A stretch of DNA of 64,000 bases from JAAYSA01 sp035367155 (GCA_035367155.1 DAOSJI010000001.1:1-64000), one strand, 5' to 3'; shown: positions 7,053-16,821, counted from the first letter of the stretch. Notes: a model not told the origin generated them from the letters alone. Numbers and translations are program-made.

Positions 7053-9410
7053 ATGAAACAATCAATCACCGAACGTTTTTTTCATCTCCAAACAAAAAAC
7101 GCTTCTTATATAATGTATGTAAATGATTTTGGTCATCTAGAACATCTTTATTTTGGATCTAAAGTAGCTTTTAAAGACAAAATTAGTAAAAGTGACATTG
7201 ATAATTTTAGAAAACCTTTAACAACTTCACGAGGTACAACTGTTACTTATGATGAAAAAAAAGATTCTTTTTACAGCCTTGATTGGGCTAATTTTGAGTT
7301 AGGAACAGTTGGAAAAGGTGATTTCCGTAGCCCAAGTTTACTTTTAAAAAGTAAAAACGGACATGTAAGCGATTTTGTTTTTGAAAGTGTATCTATTGAA
7401 ATGCCTAATTTAAAAAATGAGCCGCTACCATATCCTGCTAATCCTGATAGTGCTCTTACTATAACAATGAAGGATAAAATTAGTGGAGCTGCGATTCATT
7501 TACGCTATCTAATTTACGTAGAAAGTGATGTTATCGCTCGTGACATCGTAATTGAAAACGGCCCATATATTCTTGAAAAAGCTCTTAGTTTTAACATTGA
7601 TTTTCCGCAACATAAATATCAACTCTTTTCAACTTATGGCGCATGGGTAAGTGAGGCTCACTTAGCAAAACAAACATTGATGCCAGGTGTTTTTAGTGTT
7701 AAAACACAAGCTGGCCCCTCTAGTAATAGACATAATCCACTTACAATTTTAAAAGTTGGAGAAGGTGATTTAGATCACGGACTCTATTATGGCTTTAATT
7801 TACTTTATAGTGGCCCATTTGAAATGAATTTTGAAACAACGCCTGATAATCGCTTAAGAGTTAATGGCGGAATTAACTCAACGATGTTTAGTGCTGATAT
7901 GAGTGAAAGAAAAGAACCATTTGTGACACCTTGGGTTGTAATAACGTTTACCAAAAGGGGGCAAAATGGTATTGCCCAAAATTTTCACAATTTCGTGAAT
8001 AATCATATTATTCGCGGAGATTACAAGAAAAAAGCACGACCAGTTTTAATTAATAACTGGGAAGGAACATACTTTAATTTTAATGAACGAAAAATTAAAG
8101 CAATGATAAACAAAGCTTCTAAATTAGGCTTTGAACTTTTTGTACTTGATGATGGTTGGTTTACTAATCGTGATAATGATTTGGGTGGTTTAGGAAATTA
8201 TGAGGTTAATCTAAAAAAACTACCGAATGGGCTTGATGGTCTTGCTGATTATACCAATAAAAAAGGAATGATGTTTGGTTTATGGTTTGAACCTGAGATG
8301 GTGAGTGAAGATAGTGATTTATTTAGAGCAATGCCTCATTGGGCAATTCAAATAGAAAATGTTGAACCATCAAGAAGTAGACACCAATTAGCTCTAGATT
8401 TAACAAAAAAAGAAGTACAGGATTACATTATTCAAAATGTTCAGCATACCTTAGATAGCGCCAATATTGGCTATGTTAAATGGGATTATAATCGACCACT
8501 TAGCGATTTCGGGTGTAGTTTAAAAGATGCTGGGACATATTTCTATGATTATACGCTTGGTCTTTATAGAATTTTAAAAATTTTAACCGAAAAGAATCCT
8601 CATATTTTATGGGAAGGTTGTGCAAGTGGCGGAAACCGTTTTGATTTAGGTGTACTTTGTTATTTCGCACAAATTTGGGCAAGTGACTGTAGCGACGCTA
8701 TTGAAAGAGTAAGAATCCAATCAACTTTAGCACTAGGCTATCCTTTGTCTACAATAGGTGCTCATGTTAGTCACTCTCCGAATCAACAAACGCTTCGAGA
8801 AGCATCACTTGCAACAAGGTTTTCGATGGCTTTGCTTGGTACACTAGGATATGAACTAGATATTACTAAATTAACACCGATTGAAGTAAAAGAAATAAAG
8901 GAGCAAATCAAGTTTTATAAACGGCATCGTGAACTTATTTTAGGTGGTAATTATTATGAACTTAAAATAGACTCATTTTATAATAAACGCGGTTTTTGCA
9001 TTGTTAACGCTGCAAAAACGGCTTCAATCGTTGTGATTGTAAATCTTTTTGGTAGTGTAATGCCTCGTAGCTTCTTAATGCCGCAATTGCCACTTCTTTG
9101 TGACAAACATTATAAAATAACGAGTAATAAACAGTATACACATCTATCAAGATTTGATGCGTTACTTAAGTTTGTTTTACCCTCATTTATTAAATACGAT
9201 GGACCAACTATTCGATTTTTAAATAAAAGAAAGACAGCAGAAGATCTTGTAAAATTACCAGTTATTGAAAATTACGAAGTGGATGGAACACTACTTTGTG
9301 ATGGTAAGCTAGCTCTCTATCACGAGTGGTGTGGTACTGGAGTTAGTGAACAAACTAAAATCCTTGGTGATTTTGGTGGGGTCTATTACTATATTGAAGC
9401 TATTGAGTAA
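7053..9410 (+). CDS. Alpha-galactosidase, glycoside hydrolase family 36
   Basis: This 785-residue enzyme releases terminal alpha-galactose from melibiose, raffinose and related sugars. It has the GH36 layout: N-terminal beta-sandwich (1 to about 330), a TIM barrel from LINNWEGTYFNF and FELFVLDDGWF, and a C-terminal beta domain. The catalytic nucleophile is D478 in KWDYNRP and the acid/base is D545 in WASDCSDAIERVRIQ; WEGCASGGNRFDLG is also diagnostic. It lacks a signal peptide, so it should be intracellular. A good ribosome binding site (GAGAGG, 7039-7044) supports the start. It is divergent from the GH2 gene and 90 bp upstream of galT, and its galactose would feed the GalK/GalT pathway. Confidence 0.93.
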   Translation: MKQSITERFFHLQTKNASYIMYVNDFGHLEHLYFGSKVAFKDKISKSDIDNFRKPLTTSRGTTVTYDEKKDSFYSLDWANFELGTVGKGDFRSPSLLLKSKNGHVSDFVFESVSIEMPNLKNEPLPYPANPDSALTITMKDKISGAAIHLRYLIYVESDVIARDIVIENGPYILEKALSFNIDFPQHKYQLFSTYGAWVSEAHLAKQTLMPGVFSVKTQAGPSSNRHNPLTILKVGEGDLDHGLYYGFNLLYSGPFEMNFETTPDNRLRVNGGINSTMFSADMSERKEPFVTPWVVITFTKRGQNGIAQNFHNFVNNHIIRGDYKKKARPVLINNWEGTYFNFNERKIKAMINKASKLGFELFVLDDGWFTNRDNDLGGLGNYEVNLKKLPNGLDGLADYTNKKGMMFGLWFEPEMVSEDSDLFRAMPHWAIQIENVEPSRSRHQLALDLTKKEVQDYIIQNVQHTLDSANIGYVKWDYNRPLSDFGCSLKDAGTYFYDYTLGLYRILKILTEKNPHILWEGCASGGNRFDLGVLCYFAQIWASDCSDAIERVRIQSTLALGYPLSTIGAHVSHSPNQQTLREASLATRFSMALLGTLGYELDITKLTPIEVKEIKEQIKFYKRHRELILGGNYYELKIDSFYNKRGFCIVNAAKTASIVVIVNLFGSVMPRSFLMPQLPLLCDKHYKITSNKQYTHLSRFDALLKFVLPSFIKYDGPTIRFLNKRKTAEDLVKLPVIENYEVDGTLLCDGKLALYHEWCGTGVSEQTKILGDFGGVYYYIEAIE

Positions 9411-9435
9411 ATCTTTACTCAACTGAAAAAGGATA

Positions 9436-9468
9436 CTTCTTTATTAAAGAAGCAAAATGTTTTACAAT
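9436..9468 (+). promoter_or_regulatory. Inverted repeat and possible promoter before galT
   Basis: A perfect inverted repeat CTTCTTT-ATT-AAAGAAG (9436-9452) has no U tract after it, so it is not a terminator. It covers the expected -35 position of a candidate -10 TACAAT (9463-9468). It could be an operator for galTK. The -35 itself is poor. Confidence 0.35.
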
Positions 9469-9500
9469 ATTAAGGACTATTGAGAAAGTAGGTAAACATT

Positions 9501-11027
9501 ATGTTAGATATTATCGTTGAAAAATTAATTATATATGCCCAAAATCGTTTAGGTCTCGCTGATGAAGATGTTTTTTATTTGCGAAACATTCTCTTATTTA
9601 ATTTACGGTTAGAACGTCCTTACAAAGGACCACTTAATGTTAGCGAAATAAAGGCTATGAAAACACCTGATTCACTTTTAAATGAATTAAGAGAACAATT
9701 AAAAGACAAACCTTTTATTGAAAATTGGCGAATCGAAGGTTTTGTAACTGAAATAATGGGACATTTAACTCCGATTCCAAGTGCAGTTACTGAAAAATTT
9801 AAAAAACTTTATAAAAAGAACAAAGTTGCAGCGACTGATTATTTATATGACTTAAGTATCGCTAATAATTACATACAAAAAACGAAAATCGAACAAAATG
9901 TTCAATGGAGAGCCGATTTTGAAGATGGTAATTATCTAGACATAACAATAAATTTAGCTAAACCAGAAAAAGATAATAAAGAAATTGCCCAAAGTTTAAT
10001 CAAAAAAGACGAAGTAGATGAATATCCAAGTTGTCCACTTTGTATTGAAAATGTTGGTTATGGCGGATCTTATAAAATTCCACCACGCGAAAATTTACGC
10101 GTTATTCCTCTTAAACTTGATGGTGAAAATTGGTTCGTGCAATATTCTCCATATGTGTATTACGATAAACATTGTATTGTTATTTTTGAAGAACATGTAC
10201 CAATGACTATTACACCACGTACTTATTCAAAATTACTTGCATTTGTTGATCAATTCCCTCATTTCTTCGTTGGATCAAATAGCGATTTACCAATTGTTGG
10301 TGGCTCAATTTTAAGTCACGAACACTTCCAAGGTGGTGCAGCTACATTCCCGCTTTTTGAAGCAAAACGTCGTAATTTAGTTAAATCTAGACACGATAAA
10401 CGTGTTGAATTATCTATTGTTGATTGGTATAACACCGTTGTTATGTTAAAGAGTAGAGATAAAAAACGCATGATTGAAACAGCTTCAAAAATTACAGAAG
10501 AATGGATTAATTATAGTAATCCAGAACTAGATATTGAAGCATATACAGGTGATACTCGTCATAACACGGTAACGCCTATTGTAAGAAAACAAGGTAGCAT
10601 GTATACGATGTATCTTATTTTAAGAAACAATCGTACCAACGAACAATATCCCGATGGTATTTTCCATGCTCACCCTGAATATCACAACATCAAAAAAGAG
10701 GGTATTGGCTTAATTGAAGCGATGGGAATGTTTATTTTACCTGCTAGACTTAAACGCCAATTCACTTTGATTGAAGATGCCTTTACAAATAATAAAGATT
10801 TAGAAAATCTCTTAAAAGAAAATGAAGATCTTAAAGTTCACGAACAACTCATTAAACATTTAGAAGAAATTAAGAAAAATAGTAAAGAAAAAGTTAATTA
10901 CCATGAAGAAATTACTAAATACGTTAACGAAGTTTGCCGCAATATTTTATTAAATACGGCTGTATTTAAAAACGATAAAGATAGTCAACAAGCACTAAAT
11001 ACGATGCTAAGAAATATTAAGTATTAA
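9501..11027 (+). CDS. galT: UDP-glucose--hexose-1-phosphate uridylyltransferase, Firmicute type (GalT family 2)
   Basis: GalT exchanges UMP between UDP-glucose and galactose-1-phosphate in the Leloir pathway. The 508-residue length and the motifs GYGGSYKIPPRENLRVIPL and GGSILSHEHFQGG (with the uridylylated active-site His) match the long Firmicute GalT family, not the shorter E. coli type. The protein is cytoplasmic. It is followed by galK with a 2-nt gap, so the two form an operon. No galE or galM is present in the window. Confidence 0.95.
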   Translation: MLDIIVEKLIIYAQNRLGLADEDVFYLRNILLFNLRLERPYKGPLNVSEIKAMKTPDSLLNELREQLKDKPFIENWRIEGFVTEIMGHLTPIPSAVTEKFKKLYKKNKVAATDYLYDLSIANNYIQKTKIEQNVQWRADFEDGNYLDITINLAKPEKDNKEIAQSLIKKDEVDEYPSCPLCIENVGYGGSYKIPPRENLRVIPLKLDGENWFVQYSPYVYYDKHCIVIFEEHVPMTITPRTYSKLLAFVDQFPHFFVGSNSDLPIVGGSILSHEHFQGGAATFPLFEAKRRNLVKSRHDKRVELSIVDWYNTVVMLKSRDKKRMIETASKITEEWINYSNPELDIEAYTGDTRHNTVTPIVRKQGSMYTMYLILRNNRTNEQYPDGIFHAHPEYHNIKKEGIGLIEAMGMFILPARLKRQFTLIEDAFTNNKDLENLLKENEDLKVHEQLIKHLEEIKKNSKEKVNYHEEITKYVNEVCRNILLNTAVFKNDKDSQQALNTMLRNIKY

Positions 11028-11029
11028 TT

Positions 11030-12214
11030 ATGAATGAAAAACAAAACTTTAAAAAAGTAATAGTAGGATTTAAAAATAATTTAAAAAGTGAACCTTCACA
11101 TCTTTTTGTTTCTCCAGGTCGGGTAGAATTTATTGGTAATCATACCGATCACCAAGGAGGCAGAACTCTTTCTTTTGCAATTAATCGCTATATTTTTGCA
11201 GCGATTAGTTTAAGAGATGATAAACAAGTTCGAATTTTTAGTCATAATTACCGCAAACCTATTATTGTTGATTTAAATGATTTAACAAAAAAAGAAGATG
11301 AATTAGGTAAATCGGCTGCTTTAATAAGAGGAGTTGCGGCTTATTTTGATAAATTTGGTTATAAATTTGGTGGCTTTGATGCTTTTACTTTTTCAACAAT
11401 TCCAGCAGGGATGGGACTATCAAGTAGTGCGGCATTTGAAGTCTTAATTGCTACTATTTTTAATGAAATGTATAACGAAAAAACAATTAATGAATTAGAA
11501 ATAGCTAAAGCTTCTCGTTATTCTGAAATGGAATATTTTGGTAAACCTTGTGGTTTGTTAGACCAAATTACTGTTAGTTATGGTGAATTAGTTAACTGTG
11601 ATTTTTCTAAAGAAATGCCTATAAAGGAAGTTATGTCAGCTACCTTATTGGATCATTTCGACTTTTTCATTGTTGACACAGGAAAAAGCCACAGTAAGTT
11701 AACTCATCATTATAAAGACATTTTAGATGAAATGGAAATGGTATCAAATGCATATGGAAAGAAATTTCTAAGTGAGGTTGATGAAAAACAATTTAAAGCT
11801 GATTTTGCAGATTTAACCTTGAAATTGCCACAAAGAGCTATTAACAGAGCACTACATTATTTTGATGAAAATAATCGTGTTGATGAGTTAGTAAAATATT
11901 TGAAAGTTAGTAATGATCAAGAAATTTTAAGAATCGTAGGTGAAAGTGGAGAATCAAGTAATACACTTTTAGAAAACATGACCTATGAAGGTGATAATAG
12001 AAAACTACTTCAAAAAACTTATTATAGAATTAAAAGACAATTCCCTAAAGCGGCAGTAAGAGTTCATGGCGGTGGGTTTGCAGGAACTCTATTAGTTATA
12101 AGTCCAAAAACATCTAGAATTAAAATTAATCTTCAAACTTTTTGTCGTTTTATGCCAAACCTACGTTTATTAAATATCTTGCCGGCTTCTATGAAACCTG
12201 GCGAAGTAAAATAA
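11030..12214 (+). CDS. galK: Galactokinase
   Basis: This GHMP-family kinase phosphorylates galactose to galactose-1-phosphate with ATP. The galactokinase signature SPGRVEFIGNHTDHQGG is at residues 27-43, the GHMP ATP-binding loop is GMGLSSSAAFEVLI, and the C-terminal motif is VHGGGFAGTLL. The length of 394 residues is normal. The ATG lies only 2 nt after the galT stop without a clear Shine-Dalgarno sequence, suggesting translational coupling. It completes the GalK/GalT half of the Leloir pathway; the UDP-galactose epimerase must be encoded elsewhere. Confidence 0.95.
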   Translation: MNEKQNFKKVIVGFKNNLKSEPSHLFVSPGRVEFIGNHTDHQGGRTLSFAINRYIFAAISLRDDKQVRIFSHNYRKPIIVDLNDLTKKEDELGKSAALIRGVAAYFDKFGYKFGGFDAFTFSTIPAGMGLSSSAAFEVLIATIFNEMYNEKTINELEIAKASRYSEMEYFGKPCGLLDQITVSYGELVNCDFSKEMPIKEVMSATLLDHFDFFIVDTGKSHSKLTHHYKDILDEMEMVSNAYGKKFLSEVDEKQFKADFADLTLKLPQRAINRALHYFDENNRVDELVKYLKVSNDQEILRIVGESGESSNTLLENMTYEGDNRKLLQKTYYRIKRQFPKAAVRVHGGGFAGTLLVISPKTSRIKINLQTFCRFMPNLRLLNILPASMKPGEVK

Positions 12215-12227
12215 TTAAATTGTATTT

Positions 12228-12265
12228 TTTAAGTAATTATTACTTAAATGTGGTACTATAGTTCC
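12228..12265 (+). promoter_or_regulatory. Palindromic operator and leaderless extended -10 promoter of the TPR gene
   Basis: A perfect palindrome with 9-bp arms (TTTAAGTAA-TTA-TTACTTAAA, 12228-12248) sits where the -35 should be. TGG-TACTAT follows (the -10 at 12254-12259) and the ATG is at 12266, seven bases beyond the -10 box. No Shine-Dalgarno sequence can exist on such a transcript. Confidence 0.5.
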
Positions 12266-13297
12266 ATGGAACGCGAAACTTTAATTAACACACTTAAGCT
12301 ATCCCTTACAGGTAATCGACCAGAAGATCGAGAAAAGGTTTTTCAATTTGCTGAAAATGTTGATTTTGATGATCAAAATAGTGAACTTCTTTCATATTTG
12401 CGATTCGCTTATGCCTATATTCCAAGCTCGTTAAAAGATGTTGATAAGGCCGAATTTGAACGACACGAACACCTTTCAATCAAAGTCATTCTAAATATCG
12501 CAAATTTACTTGAAGAAATTCCTCTTGTTCGTCGTCTTGATTTACTCTCCTATATTATTGAATATGTTGAATCAAGAGATCCAAGAATTAAGGTTACTGA
12601 TACTGCAATTTTTGATTTTTCAACATACTTTGAACGCGTTCTTTTTGAATCAATTTCTAATGTACCAACTGAGATTAATGAAGCGATTTATCCATATGCA
12701 CATATTTATTTGACTTTCGGAGATAAACTTGCGGAATTTGGCGATAGTCGCGGTGCAATAGAAGCTTACGCAAAAGCAAATAGATGGAACCCAATTTCAA
12801 CGGCAATATTACAACGACTTTGTGGTTATTTTTACCATATAAAAGATTCTGCGGAATTAAAACGTATTGCAACTTGGATGCTTAAGATTTCTTTTGAAGG
12901 AAGAGATATTGCTACTGCAATGCAATTTATTGGTTATGCTCTTTACTTAGATGGAAAATTTGAACAAGCTTATGCCTACTATTTTGTTTCGCTTAAATAC
13001 TCTGATGTAAAATCAAAGGGGCTAAACGAAGAAATTAGTGCGATATTAACTGCACTTGGAAAAGATGAACCATATAACTTAACAAATAGACAAGTTAAAG
13101 ATCTTTTCCTTGGACAAAAAGAAACTCCGACAACGAATCCTCTTATTTTCTCGGTTTTACGAAAATATATTATTGAGAACTTTAATGAAGAAGATTATAC
13201 AGAAGTAATTGAATATGCTCCTGATTATTTACTTGTAAATAGTTGGGACAAGAAGATAAATAGCATTTTTGAACAGTCTAAAAAACTATTGAACTAA
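12266..13297 (+). CDS. Tetratricopeptide-repeat-like protein of unknown function
   Basis: This is a soluble, all-helical protein of 343 residues. A TPR-like stretch is readable at about 155-260 (YAHIYLTFGDKLAEFG, DSRGAIEAYAKANRWNP, then DGKFEQAYAYYFVSLKYSD), consistent with a protein-binding scaffold. The N-terminal 150 residues are charged helices without a motif I recognise. The start is set at 12266, not the upstream in-frame ATG at 12248, because the -10 box falls between them. It precedes the 13320 gene by 22 nt and probably forms an operon with it. Its function is unknown. Confidence 0.6.
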   Translation: MERETLINTLKLSLTGNRPEDREKVFQFAENVDFDDQNSELLSYLRFAYAYIPSSLKDVDKAEFERHEHLSIKVILNIANLLEEIPLVRRLDLLSYIIEYVESRDPRIKVTDTAIFDFSTYFERVLFESISNVPTEINEAIYPYAHIYLTFGDKLAEFGDSRGAIEAYAKANRWNPISTAILQRLCGYFYHIKDSAELKRIATWMLKISFEGRDIATAMQFIGYALYLDGKFEQAYAYYFVSLKYSDVKSKGLNEEISAILTALGKDEPYNLTNRQVKDLFLGQKETPTTNPLIFSVLRKYIIENFNEEDYTEVIEYAPDYLLVNSWDKKINSIFEQSKKLLN

Positions 13298-13319
13298 GCA
13301 CATCGAAAGAAAGGAAGAT

Positions 13320-14408
13320 ATGAACCCTTTTAAACACAATCTTAACATTCCTATTGAAGTAAGTGCGTGTTTTCTATTCAGTGCTTTTTCTTTTGATAAC
13401 AAGAAAATAAACATATATAAAGAATGGTTAGAGGTACTTTCAAAAATTGAAGGTGTTGATGAATTCATTAACAACATCTCTACCTTAATTAAAATCTATA
13501 ATAAAGATTCATCGCTTGTTAGTTTTGAGACAAAAAATGCTCTAGAAGAATATCTAGAAACAAAAGAGATTAATGGTAGAAAAGGTGATATGGCAAATAG
13601 TGCCGATGGTTTTATTCATTTGCTCTTTTATTCGTTCTTTTTATATGCAAAACGCGGCATTTTCGCACTGGATAATCCAAAAACCTATGAAGAAATTAAC
13701 AAAATAACAAGTATTACTCATCTAAATAAACGAGTAAAAATTGCAAATACACTTTTTGTTGGTGTTATAGTTGCTCTTTTAATAAAAAGAGCTGAAAATT
13801 TTGGAAAACCGCTAACCCATAAAGCGGTTTCTGAAGCTATTGATTACGCAATTTTTAGAGTAATGCATCAATATGAAAATTATGATTTTTTGAATGAAAA
13901 ATTATATTTTGTGAGACTATCAAGACAACTATTTGATATGGCTTCAACGGTAAAACCAAGTAAACATATAATGTCGATTGATGAAAGAATGATTAGAAAA
14001 CACAATTATGTTATTGATGTTTTAGAAACAATTATTCATTTACTCCTAAGTAAAAAGACATTTACTAATGGTTTAAAGTTTCTATCAACCAACAATAGTT
14101 ATGACTTATTGCCAGTTTTATATGCATCGCTTTATGTAGTTGCTTTCGGTCTCCCAAAAGAAATTGCTAATAGAAAAGAAATAGATGAATTCATCAAATC
14201 AGAAAGCCTGCAAAAATTGGCTAAAAGATACAAAAACACTTTATTTGATGAAAAGTTTTTCTTTTCAACAAATGAAGAAAAAACTTTAATAAGATTTTTG
14301 TTTAGTTCAATTGGTTATCCGTTAAAAAATTATAAAAGCGATATTTCAATCAAAAATAATGATCCCAAACTTGATAAATTGTTAGCTCTTTATCACAATA
14401 ATTGTTAG
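13320..14408 (+). CDS. Unknown protein, possible degenerate ADP-ribosylglycohydrolase-like fold
   Basis: This is a mostly helical, cytoplasmic 362-residue protein. By eye two places recall ADP-ribosylglycohydrolases: residues about 122-160 (TYEEINKITSITHLNKRV, then a long helix), like the 'THP' helix, and about 255-285 (STNNSYDLLPVLYASLY, then FGLPKEI), like the terminal GGDTDT...GALYGLP segment. The aspartates that bind Mg2+ in that family are absent (TNNSYD in place of GDTDT), so if the homology is real this would be a pseudoenzyme or binding protein. It has a good ribosome binding site (AAAGGAAG) and follows the TPR gene. The assignment is tentative. Confidence 0.35.
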   Translation: MNPFKHNLNIPIEVSACFLFSAFSFDNKKINIYKEWLEVLSKIEGVDEFINNISTLIKIYNKDSSLVSFETKNALEEYLETKEINGRKGDMANSADGFIHLLFYSFFLYAKRGIFALDNPKTYEEINKITSITHLNKRVKIANTLFVGVIVALLIKRAENFGKPLTHKAVSEAIDYAIFRVMHQYENYDFLNEKLYFVRLSRQLFDMASTVKPSKHIMSIDERMIRKHNYVIDVLETIIHLLLSKKTFTNGLKFLSTNNSYDLLPVLYASLYVVAFGLPKEIANRKEIDEFIKSESLQKLAKRYKNTLFDEKFFFSTNEEKTLIRFLFSSIGYPLKNYKSDISIKNNDPKLDKLLALYHNNC

Positions 14409-14484
14409 ATTTATTAACCTTTATTTATAAATGCAATTTCTAAATAAACTAATAATGTAATATAATGTAAAAGCGAGGTGCAAT

Positions 14485-16821
14485 ATGAAAAATAGAACAA
14501 AAAGGCCTTTTTTAACAACAATCCTAAGTTTTTTAACATTTGCGATGTTGCTTAGTGGTTGCGGCAAAGTTAATCCTAGTGAATCAACGCCTGATAGCGA
14601 TGATACTACGGAAACAACTAGCCAAGGCGATTTATTAACCCCTGAAGAATATGAAGAAAGTATTACGGGTGCTCCATGGACGAGAGAAAATCACCTTTAT
14701 ATTCATTATCTTAGAACTGATGCTAGCACATATCCTGAATGGGATTTATGGGTTTGGCAAAAAGTTCCACGAGACCTTCAAGGTCATGCGATTGACTACT
14801 TTATGCAAGATCAATCTGGCGTTATCTTTGCTGTAGATTTAACTCACCCTGAACTATTGGGAGCAACGAAGATAGGTTTTTTACTCGTTTTAAAATCAAG
14901 TAAAAACAAAACAGAAGGGATGTGGGTTAGTGATGCAAGTGCTAACGTGTATGTTAATGATATTCCAAATTTGACTAGACCCGATGGAACAATTCATATT
15001 TTCTGTACTGAAGGAAATTCGCTCCTTTATACTTTCTTTTATGAGGGTGCAGAAGCAGAAGATCCTTTCTTAAATGATACAGGTCAATTAGAAAGTAGAA
15101 CTAATGTTGATAGTAGTTCAACTTCAGCGTATCCAGTTGCACAAACTAGTCCAGACTTTGCAAATAATGCAGGTGTTGGCTATCAAATTCAAGTTTCAAG
15201 TTTTGCTGATAGCGATGGCGATGGACTAGGTGATATTAACGGTATAACCGCAAAACTTGATTACATTGAAAGTTTAAACGTCAATGCAATTTGGCTCACG
15301 CCAATACAAGAATGTGAATCCTATCATGGTTACGATACAATTGATTATTACAAAATTGATGCCCGTTTTGGCACACTTGCAGATTATCGAAATTTAATTT
15401 TTGAAGCTCATAAACGTGATATTAGAGTCATCATGGATTTAGTTGTAAACCATACTTCGAAAAATAATTTATGGTTTACGCGTAGTGCACAAGTTAAAAC
15501 AACAAAAGATATGCATGGTAATGATGTTTCATATCGTGATTTATATCACTGGAAATATTCAACTATTGAATTAGATGAACCATGGTATCGATTTGGCACG
15601 ACAAATTATTATTACTATGCTAAGTTTTCAAGTGGAATGCCTGAACTTAACTATGATAATCAAACAACTCGTGATTTTATGGTTGATGTTGCTAAATATT
15701 GGTTAGGTTTTGGTGTTGACGGTTTTAGAATTGATGCTGTTAAACACGTTTATATGAAAGACGAAGTTGCTGTCAATAGTAACGATGTTGTTGAAGACTA
15801 TGATAGCGTTAAAGGTATCGACTATAGTAGTGACCGCGGAAAAAATATTAATTTCTTTAAAGAATTTAATAAACGCATTAAAGCAAATTATCCTAATGCA
15901 TTCTTAGTTGGTGAAAACTTTGATGGTTGGGATCAACGTATTGCCCCATATCTAGCAGGAATGGATGCGCTTCTTGACTTTCCAAGTTATTATCACTTTG
16001 TTAATAATACATTCCATGCGAAAGAAAATAACGCAAATACCGAAGCTACTAGTGTTATTCCTAGCAAAATAAACACATATAATTCAAAACGTCAAGGTAA
16101 AGCCATCATAAGTGGCTTTACAAGTAACCATGACGTTGAGCGTGCTCTTAACCATGCAAACAATGAAATTACAGGTACTGGTTCAAATACGACTGAACAT
16201 CATACGCATATTACTAATACAAACATTGAAACAAAAAATAAACGTGCACTTGTTTATAATGGTGCGATGCTTCTTCAACCTGGATTAACTTGGGTATATT
16301 ATGGGGATGAAATTGGCATGAGCGGAAATATTACGCCAAATAATGCTGAAAATGCTCCTATTGATGCTATTGGTCAAGATTGGAATGAAGATCGCTTCTA
16401 CCGTCAACCAATGAAATGGGTTGAAGTAGGAGCAGAAGATCAAGAAATGACAACTAACTTTAAATTTAGTGGCTATAGCGTTCCTCTTGATGATTACAAC
16501 AAAAACCATTTACATAGTGTAAGTCTTCAAGAAGACGAACAATTCTCATTTTTAAATAAAATGAGAGCAATAATGGCTTTAAAAGGAAACAGCGAATATA
16601 AAGATTTCTTCTTAAAGGGTACATATCAAGGTATTAGCGATAACGGTAACGTTATGGCCTGGCGCTACAGCTATAACGGTCAATCTATTAGTATTTACTG
16701 CAATTTTTCAAATGCAAATGTTAACTTAAGTGGCACTCTTCCAGGGACTGTTGTTTATCGGACTGCTCCAACAAATCCGCATCAAACACTTGAACCTTAT
16801 GGAATTGCTATATATAAATAA
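14485..16821 (+). CDS. Surface lipoprotein alpha-amylase (GH13) with CBM41-like starch-binding domain
   Basis: The protein has a lipoprotein signal peptide with lipobox LLSGC (residues about 21-25) and an S/T/D/E-rich linker. A pullulanase-type CBM41-like module follows at about 65-190 (LYIHYLRTDASTYPEWDLWVW), then a GH13 barrel from VGYQIQVSSFADSDGDGLGD. The GH13 regions are visible: DLVVNH, GVDGFRIDAVKH (nucleophile D417), FLVGENFDG (acid/base E477) and TSNHDVERAL (D550). It would act outside the cell, tethered to the membrane, cutting alpha-1,4 glucans. A TATAAT (14461-14466) and GAGGTG ribosome binding site precede it. The 16842 lipoprotein gene follows after 20 nt, probably in the same transcript. 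Confidence 0.92.
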   Translation: MKNRTKRPFLTTILSFLTFAMLLSGCGKVNPSESTPDSDDTTETTSQGDLLTPEEYEESITGAPWTRENHLYIHYLRTDASTYPEWDLWVWQKVPRDLQGHAIDYFMQDQSGVIFAVDLTHPELLGATKIGFLLVLKSSKNKTEGMWVSDASANVYVNDIPNLTRPDGTIHIFCTEGNSLLYTFFYEGAEAEDPFLNDTGQLESRTNVDSSSTSAYPVAQTSPDFANNAGVGYQIQVSSFADSDGDGLGDINGITAKLDYIESLNVNAIWLTPIQECESYHGYDTIDYYKIDARFGTLADYRNLIFEAHKRDIRVIMDLVVNHTSKNNLWFTRSAQVKTTKDMHGNDVSYRDLYHWKYSTIELDEPWYRFGTTNYYYYAKFSSGMPELNYDNQTTRDFMVDVAKYWLGFGVDGFRIDAVKHVYMKDEVAVNSNDVVEDYDSVKGIDYSSDRGKNINFFKEFNKRIKANYPNAFLVGENFDGWDQRIAPYLAGMDALLDFPSYYHFVNNTFHAKENNANTEATSVIPSKINTYNSKRQGKAIISGFTSNHDVERALNHANNEITGTGSNTTEHHTHITNTNIETKNKRALVYNGAMLLQPGLTWVYYGDEIGMSGNITPNNAENAPIDAIGQDWNEDRFYRQPMKWVEVGAEDQEMTTNFKFSGYSVPLDDYNKNHLHSVSLQEDEQFSFLNKMRAIMALKGNSEYKDFFLKGTYQGISDNGNVMAWRYSYNGQSISIYCNFSNANVNLSGTLPGTVVYRTAPTNPHQTLEPYGIAIYK

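Noticed and set aside
9436..9452. Terminator after the alpha-galactosidase
   Set aside because: The inverted repeat is followed by CAAAATG rather than a T run, so it was listed as a possible operator instead.
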